DNA from: Pseudomonadota bacterium
Lineage (GTDB): Bacteria > Pseudomonadota > Gammaproteobacteria > Burkholderiales > Burkholderiaceae_C
Length of the DNA: 40,300 bases
Direction: 5' to 3'
Assembly: GCA_018240325.1 (NCBI GenBank)
Contig: JAFEFZ010000021.1
Span: forward strand, 1-40,300
Below, one piece after another: positions 39,761-40,300 of the stretch. Within the stretch, counting starts at the first letter, position 1, and the number at the start of each line of letters is the position of its first letter. The notes below the pieces were generated by a model. It saw nothing but the letters and a program-made list of their open reading frames with translations. It was not told where the DNA came from and made no database searches. Both the position numbers and the translations under genes were made by a program.

Positions 39761-40300
39761 ATAGAAGGGAGGATCCATGACAGCACAGATTTCTGACACA
39801 TTCATCTTCAAGGGTGATGAGTATTCCCTCATCGGCATGACAAGTGGTGACCTTGCTTCGCCCGAACAATTCGGTATGGAACCGGAGATGATCCATACAG
39901 CCTGCTATCGAGGTTTCTATGCTACGTATGAACTCACGGAAAAAGCGCTCTATCTCAGAAAACTTTCGCTGAGAGAGAAGAATGAAAACTACCTGCCTAT
40001 TGGGGGAATCGAGCCTGAACAAGAGGAATTCCAAGCCACATATCACGGCTTGAGTGTATTGGTTCCTTTCACGGGGAAGATAAGGCTGGCCAAAGATTTC
40101 ATAGAGGAACTCTACATCCACATGGGTTACCAGAAACCCACCGCTTTCAAGACAGTCCTGGACATGACCCTGAAAGGCCCCTCGTCGTTTCGTGTGGAAC
40201 GCAACATTGACAATGACCCCCCTCGTAGCTGGAGTCCGGTGGGCATGTGGGCAGGTCGCTTGCCGACCTGTCCACATGTCCACGGGACGGTATTTCGATG
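39755..40300 (+). mobile_element. Integron gene cassette 3 (right end outside window)
   Basis: It starts at the TTAGGC half of attC2. It contains the start of one plus-strand gene and continues past the end of the window, so its own attC is not visible. The left side confirms that the array continues to the right. Confidence 0.8.
39777..40300 (+). CDS. Cassette-encoded hypothetical protein 3 (partial, no stop in window)
   Basis: The frame from the ATG at 39777 is open for 174 codons to the window edge. A strong GGGAGGA ribosome-binding site lies about 4 nt upstream. The product begins MTAQISDTFIFKGDEYSLIG and includes EPEMIHTACYRGFYATYEL, ALYLRKLSLREKNENYLPIGG, LSVLVPFTGKIRLAKDFIEEL and HMGYQKPTAFKTVLDMTL. 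Alternating beta-strands and a late amphipathic helix are suggested. I recognise it only as a cassette-borne protein of unknown function. An overlapping minus-strand open frame (39729-40283) is rejected as antisense. The low GC content matches mobile origin. Confidence 0.78.
   Translation, partial: MTAQISDTFIFKGDEYSLIGMTSGDLASPEQFGMEPEMIHTACYRGFYATYELTEKALYLRKLSLREKNENYLPIGGIEPEQEEFQATYHGLSVLVPFTGKIRLAKDFIEELYIHMGYQKPTAFKTVLDMTLKGPSSFRVERNIDNDPPRSWSPVGMWAGRLPTCPHVHGTVFR

Noticed and set aside
39729-40283. 184-codon minus-strand frame across cassette 3
   Set aside because: It crosses attC2 and is antisense to a well-formed plus-strand frame with a strong RBS.

Overview
The window looks like chromosomal DNA of a denitrifying or nitrate-respiring betaproteobacterium, most likely Burkholderiales. 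This rests on the very high GC of the left 38.7 kb (about 70% by eye), a Bug-type solute receptor, ubiA beside proC, yggS divergent from pilT, and beta-type NarG/NarH. No rRNA, tRNA or CRISPR array was seen. The last 1.4 kb is clearly lower in GC and is a mobile gene-cassette array.

Layout. 1-8974 (minus strand): a nitrate respiration operon, promoter > narK1 > narK2 > third narK > narG > narH (cut by the window edge). It is preceded by an FNR/DNR-type box with class II promoter geometry. 9000-10247 (minus): a conserved membrane-anchored protein of unknown function. 10336-16529 (plus): a complete tripartite RND efflux system whose adaptor carries an extra C-terminal OmpA peptidoglycan-binding domain. 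It is followed by a small ABM-fold monooxygenase. 17110-26212: a five-gene block of unusual architecture. On the plus strand are a GH108 muramidase, a serine esterase and a TPR plus trypsin-like protease. Convergent on the minus strand are a protein with an NDT/TIR-like domain, TPR-like repeats and a SLOG-like domain, and a 1090-residue membrane protein with a large extracytoplasmic part. I consider this block the best candidate for an undescribed signalling or defence-like system. 26466-29996: a conserved hypothetical, a membrane-anchored lipase-like hydrolase, an MscS channel and an HDOD protein. 29997-30617: a gene-free gap with a 131-bp near-perfect inverted repeat.

30618-38712 is mostly core genome: an acyl-CoA ligase, ubiA, proC, a Bug receptor, a CnoX/YbbN-type thioredoxin, a vapBC toxin-antitoxin pair that may be leaderless, yggS and pilT. 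Immediately after pilT, from 38916, come at least three integron cassettes separated by two recognisable attC sites. No integrase gene fits on the left side, so this is either a cluster of attC sites lacking an integrase or an array inserted at a secondary site.

How the genes work together. The nar genes form one anaerobic module: nitrate import, nitrite export and quinol-linked reduction. The RND genes form one export pump. The 17-26 kb block combines enzymes (muramidase, esterase, protease) with sensor- or effector-like domains. Their functional linkage is inferred only from proximity and architecture.
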